Assembly: GCA_023565505.1 (NCBI GenBank)
Contig: JAIMBI010000017.1
Coordinates: 1-64,000 of the forward strand
DNA: 64,000 nt
Source of the DNA: Actinomycetes bacterium
GTDB taxonomy: Bacteria; Bacillota; Sulfobacillia; Sulfobacillales; JAIMBI01
Reading direction: 5' to 3'
The notes beneath the pieces are model-generated. The model ran no database searches, was not told where the DNA came from, and saw nothing but the letters and a program-made list of their open reading frames with translations. Both the position numbers and the translations under genes were made by a program. Positions 24,326-33,634 of this stretch are shown here, piece after piece (position 1 is the stretch's first letter; each line of letters starts with the position of its first letter).

Positions 24326-24547
24326 GAGGAAGCGGTCAGGCTCGCGGCCTCGTTAGCGCCCGGTGGTGCGCGGGGAGCGAGCACGGCCCATCACTCGAAG
24401 TCACGTAGGGCGTCTTGCTGCGACCATGCTAGGCGCGGTCGTCAGGGGAGCAGCCGGCGACATCCCCCAACCGTGTTCAGGGTGCGGCGGGGCCCTGCCC
24501 CTGCCCGCCGCGCGGACGCGTCCTTGGCACGCTCACAGCATGCTCTG

Positions 24548-24574
24548 GGGGTTCATCCCCACGTGGGGTGAACC
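24548..24574. repeat. Isolated palindrome resembling a type I-E CRISPR repeat
   Basis: The element GGTTCA-T-CCCCACGTGGGG-TGAACC has the hairpin and the GGGGATGAACC-type end (on the minus strand) of type I-E repeats. Only one copy was found, with no spacers and no cas genes, so it is not called a CRISPR array. It may be a relic or a chance hairpin. Confidence 0.3.
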
Positions 24575-24864
24575 CGTCTGCCGGGGCTGACCTCGACCCT
24601 TGAGCGGCTGAATTTGTCTCGGCGGGGATCTCGAGCCGTGCCGCGATGGGCATGCCGGCACCGAAGGCCGGGGCCCTGAAGGGACCAGAAGCCGGCCGTG
24701 GCGGTACCGTCTTCGGGGCTGGAAGGCGTCGCTGGCCCGTGGACACGGGAGGGATCCGACTGGATGGCGCGATGCCGTCCTGCGAGGGTCGTTGCGTCGG
24801 GGAGGCATACGTCGCAACCCGTGCGACCGGTGCGGCACGCCCGCCTATCCGGGCCGGACAGCGG

Positions 24865-25692
24865 TCATTTCTCGGGGATCCGGACGCCCACCACCGTCGG
24901 GTCGCCCTGCAGGGCGGCCTCTGCCGGAGCGGTGAACGTATGGCCGGCCACAACGCCTCGTGCCCGGCCGTCGAGGCGCGCGAGCAACGCCGCCCGCCGG
25001 CGCGCCCGCTCCACATCATGCGTGTCGACCGTGGCCGACACTTCGACGGCTAGCCAGACGTCGCCGTCTGCATCGCGCGCGCGGACGACCGCGTCGGTGA
25101 GCAGGAGCTCGGCCCGCTCGGCGGCTGTAATCCGACCCGCGTCCAGCGCGTCGTCCAGACGGTCCACCCACTCCGTGGCCGGCACCACGCGTGTCCGACG
25201 GAACCCCTGCGATCCGAGGTAAGCCGGTGCCCGTTCCCGGAAGCGGGTTTCCAGGACATCGCCCCGTAGTGTATCGACGCGGACGGCAAGCGTCCCGACC
25301 TGTTGGGCGGTCTGCTGCTGGGCGGCCGCCAGCTCCTCCAGGCGGGCTTCGGTACGCTGCTGGGCGGCCGCCAGCTCCTCCAGGCGGGCCTCGGTACGCT
25401 GCTGGGCGGCCGCCAGCTCCTCCAGGCGGGCCTCGGTACGCTGCTGGGCAGCCGCCAGCTCCGCCAAGCGGGCCTCGGTGTGCTGCTGCGCACCGGTCAG
25501 GGCCTCCACCCGAGCCGCGAGGGCGTCGACGCGTTCGGTCAGCGCGACGAGTTTGTCGGCCAGCTCCCGCACCAGAGCCGGCAACGCGAGGACTTCGTCG
25601 GTCAGGATGATCCGGCGGAGTTCCTGTTTCCAGGCGGGATGGGCTTCCAGCAACTGGATCAGGTCGTGAAAGTCGTCGACCGTGAACGCCAT
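24865..25692 (-). CDS. Coiled-coil protein with tandem heptad repeats and a nuclease-like C-terminal domain
   Basis: A 275-residue protein of unknown function. The N-terminal helical part (about 1-60) is followed by a long coiled coil. The coil contains about four copies of a 14-residue unit, consensus TEARLEELAAAQQR, encoded by 42-bp direct repeats. The C-terminal about 110 residues resemble the PD-(D/E)XK restriction-endonuclease-like fold often found after such coils (DUF3782-type), with DADGDVWLAVEVSATV as the probable core strand and active-site segment. The ATG at 25692 is chosen because GAGGAGG abuts the earlier ATG at 25698. The nuclease assignment is tentative. Confidence 0.7.
   Translation of the reverse strand: MAFTVDDFHDLIQLLEAHPAWKQELRRIILTDEVLALPALVRELADKLVALTERVDALAARVEALTGAQQHTEARLAELAAAQQRTEARLEELAAAQQRTEARLEELAAAQQRTEARLEELAAAQQQTAQQVGTLAVRVDTLRGDVLETRFRERAPAYLGSQGFRRTRVVPATEWVDRLDDALDAGRITAAERAELLLTDAVVRARDADGDVWLAVEVSATVDTHDVERARRRAALLARLDGRARGVVAGHTFTAPAEAALQGDPTVVGVRIPEK
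25315..25482. repeat. Four tandem 42-bp repeats inside the coiled-coil gene
   Basis: Units begin at 25315, 25357, 25399 and 25441. The first three differ at only one or two positions and the fourth has diverged. Each encodes two heptads of the coiled coil. Near-identity at the DNA level suggests recent expansion, so the copy number may vary between strains. Confidence 0.85.
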
Positions 25693-26000
25693 CGCCATCC
25701 TCCTCGCCGTCTTCGAGGATATCACATCGGTTTACCGCCCCGGGTCCCGGCCGGGATGTCGCTTGTCTGGGCAAGAGCGTTTCGCCATGGGGCTGCCCGT
25801 CGGCGGCAGGCATTCCACCGGCTCGGTGCAGTGGGCTCGCGCGCCGCACCAGGGATTCCTCCGGGTTTGCCGGGAACCCTTGGGTCCATCTGAGGGGGTG
25901 CCGCAGGAAGGGGTCGTCAGAAAAACTCCCGGGCCCCCAGCCCATTGACACGAAGGTGTCGCACCGGCCGGGTTAGCGACCGACCTCGGCTGCAACGACC
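25693..26000. other. Intergenic stretch before the pseudogene
   Basis: About 310 bases with no supported gene. It holds the leader of the leftward coiled-coil gene. I see no further similarity to the synthetase gene in it, nor a clear promoter. Confidence 0.4.
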
Positions 26001-26516
26001 ATACCCAGCGCGGCGGATCCGACGACCTGCAGGAGGGCGGGATTCGAACCCGGCCGGCGGTCCGGGTTCGACGCGATCCGGGTCGTCGGGCACGACGGGC
26101 TCGCCGCTGCGGCGGAGGCCCATGCCTGGGTCCACGAGCCCGTCACGCGGGATCTGGGGCTCAACGCCGCCGGCGGCGGTACCGACGTGGGCGCCGGGTT
26201 CGTGGGCGGGGGGCCGATCCTGACGGAACCGTCGGACCTTCGGTGATGAATCTCCCCGTGGTGCCAAAGGGGTTCGACGGTCGACGACGAGTCCTGCCAC
26301 CATCGCGGGCCGGATCCGGGAGATGCTGTCGCCACGGCATGTGCCTGACGCCATCTCGCAGGTGGCGGTGGGGCGGCGGACCCTGCACGGCAAGACGCGA
26401 AAGGCCCCCAAAAGACGTGCCTCGTCCGGGCCGTCAATCCCGACGCGGTGGCCGATCCGGAGGCGGTCACGCGCGTCGCGGCGTTGGCAGCCCGGCGGGC
26501 GGCAGAGCCGAAGAGG
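26001..26516 (+). pseudogene. Decayed fragment of an acetoacetyl-CoA synthetase
   Basis: Two blocks can be aligned by eye with the intact synthetase 2-3 kb upstream. The first (about 26001-26220) matches the segment around residues 362-435: EAHAWVHEPVTRDLGLNAAG aligns with EAYAWVYEHVKRDLWLNSAS, followed by GGTDVGAGFVGG. The second (about 26305-26516) matches residues about 581-660: TIAGRIREMLSPRHVPDAIS, then after a frame change AVNPDAVADPEAV. Roughly 400 bases between the blocks are missing, and the frame is broken more than once. The C-terminal lysine motif has decayed (LHGKTRK for LNGKKLE). It is a dead paralog, not a fragment of the intact gene. Confidence 0.85.
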
Positions 26517-26572
26517 ACGGCCGCATCCGGTTTCGAAGCGGACGAAGGCCGCGCATCGGCGGCGTGGGAGTG

Positions 26573-26578
26573 TATGCT
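26573..26578 (+). promoter_or_regulatory. Possible -10 element for acuC
   Basis: TATGCT preceded by TG lies 42 bases before the acuC start; no convincing -35 is present. It would separate acuC transcription from the pseudogene. Confidence 0.3.
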
Positions 26579-26620
26579 GGTGCGAGAAGGCGCTCGAGCG
26601 CCGGAGGGGGATGGACGGGC

Positions 26621-27799
26621 ATGGGATGCGACGCGGCGGCGCGCTTTCTCTGGCGGGACGAGTACCGCCTCTACGACTTCGGACACGGCCACCCGTTGAA
26701 TCCCATCCGGTTGGCGGCCACGCGGGACCTCATCGCCGCGCTCGGCTGGCTCGCCGCCGACCAGGAAGCGGCGCCGCCCCCGGCCACGGAGGCGGAGTTG
26801 GAGTGGGCCCATACCCGGGCCTACATCGAAGCGGTGACGGCGGCGGGGGAGCTCGGCCTGTCGCCCGGCGAACTCGCGGCCTGGGGGCTTGGAACCGACG
26901 ACAACCCGGTATTCCGGGGCATGCACGAAGCCAGCCTCTACTACGTCGGGGGCACGCTCGCGGGGGCCCGCTATGTCGCGGAGGCCCCCGACCGGCACGC
27001 CTTCAACCCCGCCGGCGGTTTGCATCACGCCCGGGCCAGCCGGGCCTCGGGCTTCTGCGTCTACAACGACCTGGTGGTGGCCATCCGCTGGCTCCGGCGG
27101 GAGCGCGGGTTCCGGGTCGCCTACGTCGACACCGACGCGCATCACGGGGACGGCGTCGAGGCGGCCTTCTACGACGATCCCGGCGTGCTCACCGTGTCGC
27201 TCCACGAGTCGGGCCGGTATCTCTTCCCGGGGACGGGCGCCGTGGAAGACCGGGGCCAGGGTGCGGCCTACGGTACGGCGGTCAACGTGCCGCTGGAGCC
27301 GGCGACGGACGACGTGTCCTGGCTGGAGGCCTTCGACCGGGTCGTGCCGGCGGCCTTGGAGGCGTTCGCGCCGGACGTGCTGGTCACCCAGCACGGGTGC
27401 GACAGCCACGTGTGGGACCCGTTGGCGGACCTGTCCCTGACGACCTGGGTGTACCGGGAGGCCGTGCGGCGCCTGCACGCGTACGCCCACCGGTGGTGCG
27501 GCGGACGGTGGCTGGCCGTGGGCGGGGGCGGCTACGAGGCCCTTCGGGTGGTGCCGCGGGCGTGGGCCATGGTGTGGGGCGAGATGCGCGGGCAGGAGAC
27601 GGCGGTCGCCGTGCCGGAGGCCTGGGTGCGCCGGTGGCAGGGCCTTTCCCCCGCCCCGCTGCCGCCCGTGATGGTGGATCCCCCCGAGACGGCCGGACTG
27701 GAGACGGACCGCATGCTCCTGGCCCGGGCGCTCAACCGGCGGACGGTCACGCGGCTCCTCGCCGGGGTGCCCTGGGGGCCGACCGTCGGCTGGTCGTAG
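26621..27799 (+). CDS. acuC: AcuC-type protein deacetylase (histone deacetylase family)
   Basis: A 392-residue zinc-dependent deacylase of the class I histone-deacetylase fold. Bacillus AcuC removes acetyl groups from acetyl-CoA synthetase. Metal and catalytic motifs are present: GGLHHARASRASGFCVYND, then YVDTDAHHGDGVE (metal Asp and His pair), QHGCDSHVWDPLADL and GGGGYE. The length matches AcuC. The ATG at 26621 follows GGAGGGGG. It converges on the protein acetyltransferase gene with only 12 bases between stops. It sits just beyond the acetoacetyl-CoA synthetase locus, a likely substrate. Confidence 0.93.
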   Translation: MGCDAAARFLWRDEYRLYDFGHGHPLNPIRLAATRDLIAALGWLAADQEAAPPPATEAELEWAHTRAYIEAVTAAGELGLSPGELAAWGLGTDDNPVFRGMHEASLYYVGGTLAGARYVAEAPDRHAFNPAGGLHHARASRASGFCVYNDLVVAIRWLRRERGFRVAYVDTDAHHGDGVEAAFYDDPGVLTVSLHESGRYLFPGTGAVEDRGQGAAYGTAVNVPLEPATDDVSWLEAFDRVVPAALEAFAPDVLVTQHGCDSHVWDPLADLSLTTWVYREAVRRLHAYAHRWCGGRWLAVGGGGYEALRVVPRAWAMVWGEMRGQETAVAVPEAWVRRWQGLSPAPLPPVMVDPPETAGLETDRMLLARALNRRTVTRLLAGVPWGPTVGWS

Positions 27800-27811
27800 G
27801 CGACCGGCGCC

Positions 27812-30232
27812 TCACGGTCCGGTCGGGCCCGGGGATGCCGGATCGCCCGCGTCCCAGACGACGCTGGCCTCCGCCGCCTGCCAGCCTGTCGCATCCGCCC
27901 AGAGCCAGGGGACGTCGAGGGTCCGGATGGCCCAGACTTCGTCGACCAACCTCGAACACTTCAGCAGCACCGTCTCGAGCCCCTGCCGGGCCAGGTCGGC
28001 CAGGGCGCCGCCCCGCGCCCGCACCGCCTCGGCCAGTTCGGCGGCATCCCGGTCGGTGAGCGGGACCAGCCGCGCGAGTTCGGGACGGGTGCGTTCCGGA
28101 CCGTCGCCGTGGCTGTCGGCCGCCGCCAGGGTCAGCACCGGCCCGAAGAGCGGATCCGTCGTGACCCGGAGCGCAAGCGCCCGCCGGGCGGGGCGCGCGG
28201 CCGGGCGGCAGTCCATGGCCGCGAGCAGGCGATCCACCTCCTCGGGCGTGCCGTGCGCGCGTCTCTCGGCGTGGGCGGCCTCGGCCAGGGCGCGGAGGGC
28301 GTCGAAATCCTCGGGCGGGAGATCCGCGAGCCGCCCGCGGGGCCGGGCGCGGTACTCGGCATAGCGCACGGCGCGGGCCAGGGCCAGGACCGCGCGCTCC
28401 GGGAAGGGGTAGACGGGGAGCCGGAAGGGTCCCGCCTCGATGGTGCCGATGGGGGCTCCCGACAGGGGCAGCAGGAAGTTGGCCACCACCGGCTTCATCC
28501 GCTCCGGCCGCGGCGGGTCGCCCAGGACCTCGGCCACCGCCGCGCGCACCGCCTCCGCCACCTCGGATTCGGAGGGGTGGCCGACGGGGGTGAATAGCAC
28601 CACCACCGCGTCCACGTCCGGGTCCTGGAGCAGCGCGGGCAGCGCCTGGCGGTAGCCTTGGGCCAGCCCCTCGAAGCCGAGGTCCACGGGCGGGCGGGCC
28701 AGCACCAGGCCGGCGGAGCGGAGCGCGTCCACGGCCATGACCGCGCCCCCTGCGGTGTTGGTCAGGACGGCGACGCGGCGACCGCCCGGGAGGGGGCAGC
28801 CGCCCAGGAGGGCGGCCACGTCGAACAGGTCCTGGAGGGTGTCCGCGCGGATGATCCCCGACTGGTGGAAGAGGGCGTCCACGATGGCGTCGTCGACCTG
28901 GAGGGCGGCCGCGCGGGCCTCGGAGACCTCCTGGCCGGCCGTGGTGCGGGCGCTCTTGACCACCAACACCGGTTTGTGCGCGGTGATCCGCGAGGCGATG
29001 CGCCAGAACTTGCGGGGGTTGCCGAACGACTCCAGGTGCAGCGCGATCATCCGCGTCTGGGGATCGTCCTCCCAGTACTGCAGGAGATCGTTCCCGGAGA
29101 CGTCGGCCTTGTTGCCCAGGCTCACGAAACCGGACACGCCGAGACCGATGCGTTCCGCATAGTCCAGGATGGCCACCCCGAGCGCCCCGGACTGGCTCGC
29201 GATGGCCAGCGGGCCGGCCCGCGGCAGCCGCGGGGCGAAGCTGGCGTTGAGCCGCACGGCGGGATGGGTGGAGAGCAGCCCCAGCGAGTTCGGACCGACG
29301 AGCCGGATGCCGGCGCCCCGAAGGCGGGCTACCACCTGTTGCTGCCGGGCCAGGCCCTCTGGGCCGGCGTCGGCGAAGCCCGACGAGGTGATGAGCACGG
29401 CGCGGACCTCGGCCGCCACGCAGTCCTCCACTACCAGCGGGACTTGGGCGGCGGGCACGGCCAGCACGGCGAGGTCCACCCGTTCGGGGACGCTCCGGAG
29501 CGACGGGTAGGCCCGGACGGCCGCCACGGAGCGCGCCTCGGGATTCACCGGATAGACCACGCCGGTGAACTCCCCGCCGAGCAGGTGGCGCAGGAGCAGG
29601 TGGCCGAGGCGGTTGGGATCCCGGGAGGCGCCCACCACGGCCACCGTGGCGGGCTGGAAGAACGGGGCGAGGGACGCCGCCGTGGCGAGCTTCTCGCGGA
29701 CGGCCGCGAGGGCGCGGACGCGCTCGGTCTCGTGCAGGGGCAGGACCAGCCGGAGATGATCCGCGTCCCAGTGGCGGGTGAGTTCGTAGCCGCTGTGCTG
29801 GAAGACGCCCAGCATGCGCTTGTTGTCGGCCAGCACGTACGCCTCGAACCGCTTCAGCCCGTGGCGCCACGCATGGTAGGCGAGATGCTCGAGCAGGAGC
29901 GTGCCGATGCCGAGGCCCTGGTAGCGGTCGTCGACGAGGAAGGCTACCTCGGCGGTGTCCGAGTCGCCGAGCCGGATATAGTTCCCGATCCCCGCGAACT
30001 CGTCGCCCACCTCCGTCACCAGGGCGAGCGCGGTCTTGCCGTCGCTTTGGAGCAGGCGCCGGATGATCTCCGGCCGCACCTCCCGGACCACTTGGAAGAA
30101 ACGGTAGTAGAGGGTGTCCCGGGAGACGCGGGCGAACAGGCGTCGGAGCCGTTCGGCGTCGGCGGGATCGTTGCGGATCTCCCTCAGTTCCGCCACCCGT
30201 CCGTCCCTGAGGATGATGCGCGCCATGCTCAT
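27812..30232 (-). CDS. Protein lysine acetyltransferase, GNAT domain fused before an NDP-forming acyl-CoA synthetase domain (PatA-like)
   Basis: An 806-residue protein. Residues about 1-165 are a GNAT acetyltransferase, with the acetyl-CoA motif VDDRYQGLGIGTLLLEHL. Residues about 190-806 form an NDP-forming acyl-CoA synthetase-like region with a CoA-binding Rossmann domain (VAVVGASRDPNRLGHLLLRH) and succinyl-CoA-synthetase-like domains (PNSLGLLST, TNTAGGAVM). The GNAT is at the N-terminus, the order of Streptomyces lividans PatA, not of enterobacterial Pat. PatA acetylates acetoacetyl-CoA synthetase there. ATG 30232 is used; ATG 30226 is equally possible. Confidence 0.9.
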   Translation of the reverse strand: MSMARIILRDGRVAELREIRNDPADAERLRRLFARVSRDTLYYRFFQVVREVRPEIIRRLLQSDGKTALALVTEVGDEFAGIGNYIRLGDSDTAEVAFLVDDRYQGLGIGTLLLEHLAYHAWRHGLKRFEAYVLADNKRMLGVFQHSGYELTRHWDADHLRLVLPLHETERVRALAAVREKLATAASLAPFFQPATVAVVGASRDPNRLGHLLLRHLLGGEFTGVVYPVNPEARSVAAVRAYPSLRSVPERVDLAVLAVPAAQVPLVVEDCVAAEVRAVLITSSGFADAGPEGLARQQQVVARLRGAGIRLVGPNSLGLLSTHPAVRLNASFAPRLPRAGPLAIASQSGALGVAILDYAERIGLGVSGFVSLGNKADVSGNDLLQYWEDDPQTRMIALHLESFGNPRKFWRIASRITAHKPVLVVKSARTTAGQEVSEARAAALQVDDAIVDALFHQSGIIRADTLQDLFDVAALLGGCPLPGGRRVAVLTNTAGGAVMAVDALRSAGLVLARPPVDLGFEGLAQGYRQALPALLQDPDVDAVVVLFTPVGHPSESEVAEAVRAAVAEVLGDPPRPERMKPVVANFLLPLSGAPIGTIEAGPFRLPVYPFPERAVLALARAVRYAEYRARPRGRLADLPPEDFDALRALAEAAHAERRAHGTPEEVDRLLAAMDCRPAARPARRALALRVTTDPLFGPVLTLAAADSHGDGPERTRPELARLVPLTDRDAAELAEAVRARGGALADLARQGLETVLLKCSRLVDEVWAIRTLDVPWLWADATGWQAAEASVVWDAGDPASPGPTGP

Positions 30233-31558
<1,326 letters not shown>

Positions 31559-31592
31559 CGGGACGGGCCCGCTCGGCGGAGGGGGGAAGCCG

Positions 31593-33146
31593 TTGTCAGA
31601 CCGGGACGGCCAACGGGAAGGGGCGGTGGCCCGCGTGCGCACGGGCCCGCAGGCTCGGGGGCGGGCGGGCCATCGCGGGGCCATCCTCGCGGGGCTCATG
31701 CTTACTATGGGTCTCGCGGCCATGGACGGGACCATCGTGGCCACGGCCATCCCGAGCATCGTTCGCGACCTCGGCGGCTTCGCCCTCTTCCCCTGGGTGT
31801 TCTCGATCTACCTCCTGGCGCAGGCCGCCACCATCCCCGTCTACGGCAAGCTGGCGGACCTCTACGGCCGCAAGCCCGTCCTCCTGTTCGGCGCCGGCCT
31901 GTTCCTGCTCGGGTCGATGTTGTCCGGGCTGTCCTGGAGCATGCCGGCGCTCATCGTGTTCCGCGGGCTGCAGGGCATCGGCGCGGGCGCCGTCCAGCCC
32001 ATCACCATGACGGTCGTGGGGGACCTGTACACGGTCGAGGAACGGGCCCGCATCCAGGGCTACATCTCTTCCGTGTGGGGCATCTCCGCCATCGTCGGGC
32101 CGGCCTTGGGCGGCTTCCTGGTCCAGTTCGCCTCCTGGCACTGGATTTTCTACATCAACGTGCCCGTCGGGGCGGGCGCGCTGGCGGCCATCGGCCTGTA
32201 CCTCCACGAGCGGCTGGAGCGCCGGCCGCACCGCATCGACTATGCCGGCAGCGCCCTCCTGGTGGCGTCCATGATCCTGCTGAACCTCGACCTGCTCGAA
32301 GGCGGCGTCGGGTGGTCCTGGACGAGCGCCGTCGCCCTGGGCCTCCTGGCCGCCAGCGCCGTCCTGCTGGGCGTGTTCGTCTGGCACGAGCGGCGGGCGG
32401 CGGAGCCCGTCCTGCCGCTGTGGGTCATGAGCCGGCGGCTTTTGCTCACGGCGAACCTCGGCAGCATGGTGGTGGGCGTCCTCACCATCGCGCTGTCCTC
32501 GTTCCTGCCGACGTTCGTGCAGGGCGTCCTGCGGGGGACGCCGCTGGTGGCCGGGTTCGCCCTGGGGATGATGTCCCTCGGTTGGCCGCTGGCCTCCGCG
32601 TTCTCGGGACGCCTGTACCTGCGGATCGGGTTCAGGACCACGGCCCTCGTCGGTTCGCTGCTCACGGCCGGCGCGTCACTCGCCTTCGCCGCGCTCGGTC
32701 CCGCCTCCACGCCGGTCGAGGCCGGCGCCGCGAGCTTCCTGATGGGTCTCGGGATGGGCCTGATGTCCACCTCGCTGCTGGTGGCCATCCAGTCGGCGGT
32801 GGACTGGAACCGCCGCGGTGTGGTGACCGGGGGCAACATGTTCATGCGCATGCTGGGCAGCGCGCTGGGCGCGGCGGTCTTCGGGGGCATCCTCAACGGG
32901 GCGCTGGCGCGCCGCCTCGCCGCGGCGCCGGCCGCCGTCCGGCCGGACCTGCCGCGGGGCCTGAACGCCGCGAGCCTGGCGCTGGGCAACGTACCGGTGG
33001 CCCAGGCGGCGGCGGAGGCGTTCGTCCGGGACGCGCTGTACGTCGCCGTGCACGCGGTGTTCGCCGGACTCATCTTCGTGGCGGCCCTGGGGCTCGTCGC
33101 CGTCCTGTGCATGCCCGTGCGTGAGGAACGACTCGCCGCGGAGTAG
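31593..33146 (+). CDS. DHA2-family MFS multidrug exporter (EmrB/QacA-like)
   Basis: A 517-residue, 14-helix major facilitator of the drug:H+ antiporter-2 family. Motifs include LAAMDGTIVATAIPSI (DHA motif D1), GKLADLYGRKPVLLFG (motif A), and a motif C-like GISAIVGPALGGFLV. The TTG start at 31593 follows GGAGGGGGG at proper spacing, 34 bases after the old yellow enzyme stop, so the two may be co-transcribed. The substrate is unknown. Confidence 0.9.
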   Translation: MSDRDGQREGAVARVRTGPQARGRAGHRGAILAGLMLTMGLAAMDGTIVATAIPSIVRDLGGFALFPWVFSIYLLAQAATIPVYGKLADLYGRKPVLLFGAGLFLLGSMLSGLSWSMPALIVFRGLQGIGAGAVQPITMTVVGDLYTVEERARIQGYISSVWGISAIVGPALGGFLVQFASWHWIFYINVPVGAGALAAIGLYLHERLERRPHRIDYAGSALLVASMILLNLDLLEGGVGWSWTSAVALGLLAASAVLLGVFVWHERRAAEPVLPLWVMSRRLLLTANLGSMVVGVLTIALSSFLPTFVQGVLRGTPLVAGFALGMMSLGWPLASAFSGRLYLRIGFRTTALVGSLLTAGASLAFAALGPASTPVEAGAASFLMGLGMGLMSTSLLVAIQSAVDWNRRGVVTGGNMFMRMLGSALGAAVFGGILNGALARRLAAAPAAVRPDLPRGLNAASLALGNVPVAQAAAEAFVRDALYVAVHAVFAGLIFVAALGLVAVLCMPVREERLAAE

Positions 33147-33310
33147 GGGCAACGACGGGCAGAAGGTCGCCGGGCGCCATGATCCCACGGTCGGGGCCTA
33201 TGTCCGTGAGAGGCGGTATCGCGCGGCCGTCTGCCGTCGTCGGGCATCAGGGGCGGACTTGGTTTACGATCGCGGAAGCTGGGTTGATCCGGGCGCCGTA
33301 AGCCGCGGAC

Positions 33311-33634
33311 TTACGAGGGGTCCGACACCGAAGGGGGGATGCGCCGCGGGGGACCCCAGCGGTCACGGGCCGTCGGCCGTGGAAGCGGCTCACCCCAGAA
33401 GACCACGCTCCAGAAGTGGGCGACCGCGTGAGGAAGCGTGCGCAGGCCGTCGAGGTCGCGGCGCACCACCGAGGCAATGCGCCCCCACCCGTAGGTCGCA
33501 AACAGCCACTGCCAGTCGGACCAGCTTCCGTCGCGCAGCACGGTCAGGATGATCCACTCGGCGTCGGCGTCAAGATCCATCGCCTCGGGCCGATAGTTGT
33601 GAAACAGACGGGCGATGGCCGGGGGCAGGGACAT
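33311..33634 (-). CDS. Small DUF6922-like protein, partner of the AbiEii-like gene
   Basis: A 107-residue protein with a conserved helical segment (AEWIILTVLRDGSWSDWQWL, then FATYGWGRIASVVRRDLDGL and HAVAHFWSVVFWG). I associate this with the DUF6922-type proteins that accompany nucleotidyltransferase toxins. The start overlaps the stop of the upstream nucleotidyltransferase as ATGA, implying coupled translation. The low-complexity C-terminal 25 residues may be unstructured. A role as antitoxin or cofactor is inferred only from pairing. Confidence 0.65.
   Translation of the reverse strand: MSLPPAIARLFHNYRPEAMDLDADAEWIILTVLRDGSWSDWQWLFATYGWGRIASVVRRDLDGLRTLPHAVAHFWSVVFWGEPLPRPTARDRWGPPRRIPPSVSDPS

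Larger units (their letters stand above)
24085..24864. other. 780-base region without a convincing gene; several RNA-like hairpins
   Basis: No ORF here has family-like sequence or a good start. Three structures stand out: a 15-bp stem at 24127-24167; nested alternative hairpins at 24268-24325; and a single palindromic element at 24548-24574 resembling a type I-E CRISPR repeat. It lies between the intact acetoacetyl-CoA synthetase and the coiled-coil gene. With the pseudogene further on, the whole stretch looks like decaying or rearranged DNA. Confidence 0.5.

Noticed and set aside
20575-24384. Very long minus-strand open frame (about 1269 codons)
   Set aside because: It lies opposite acxB and the acetoacetyl-CoA synthetase gene. 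Its composition is typical of antisense frames in 70% G+C DNA.
24085-24864. Several ORFs of 75-180 codons on both strands
   Set aside because: None has a binding site, family-like sequence or neighbours supporting it; all look like chance frames.
25315-25482. Direct repeats as a possible CRISPR array
   Set aside because: The 42-bp units are contiguous with no spacers and encode in-frame heptads of a coiled coil.
26018-26050. tRNA T-arm-like sequence (GGGTTCGAATCCC-type) on the minus strand
   Set aside because: The rest of the cloverleaf is missing, and the bases align with the synthetase pseudogene, so the match is coincidental.
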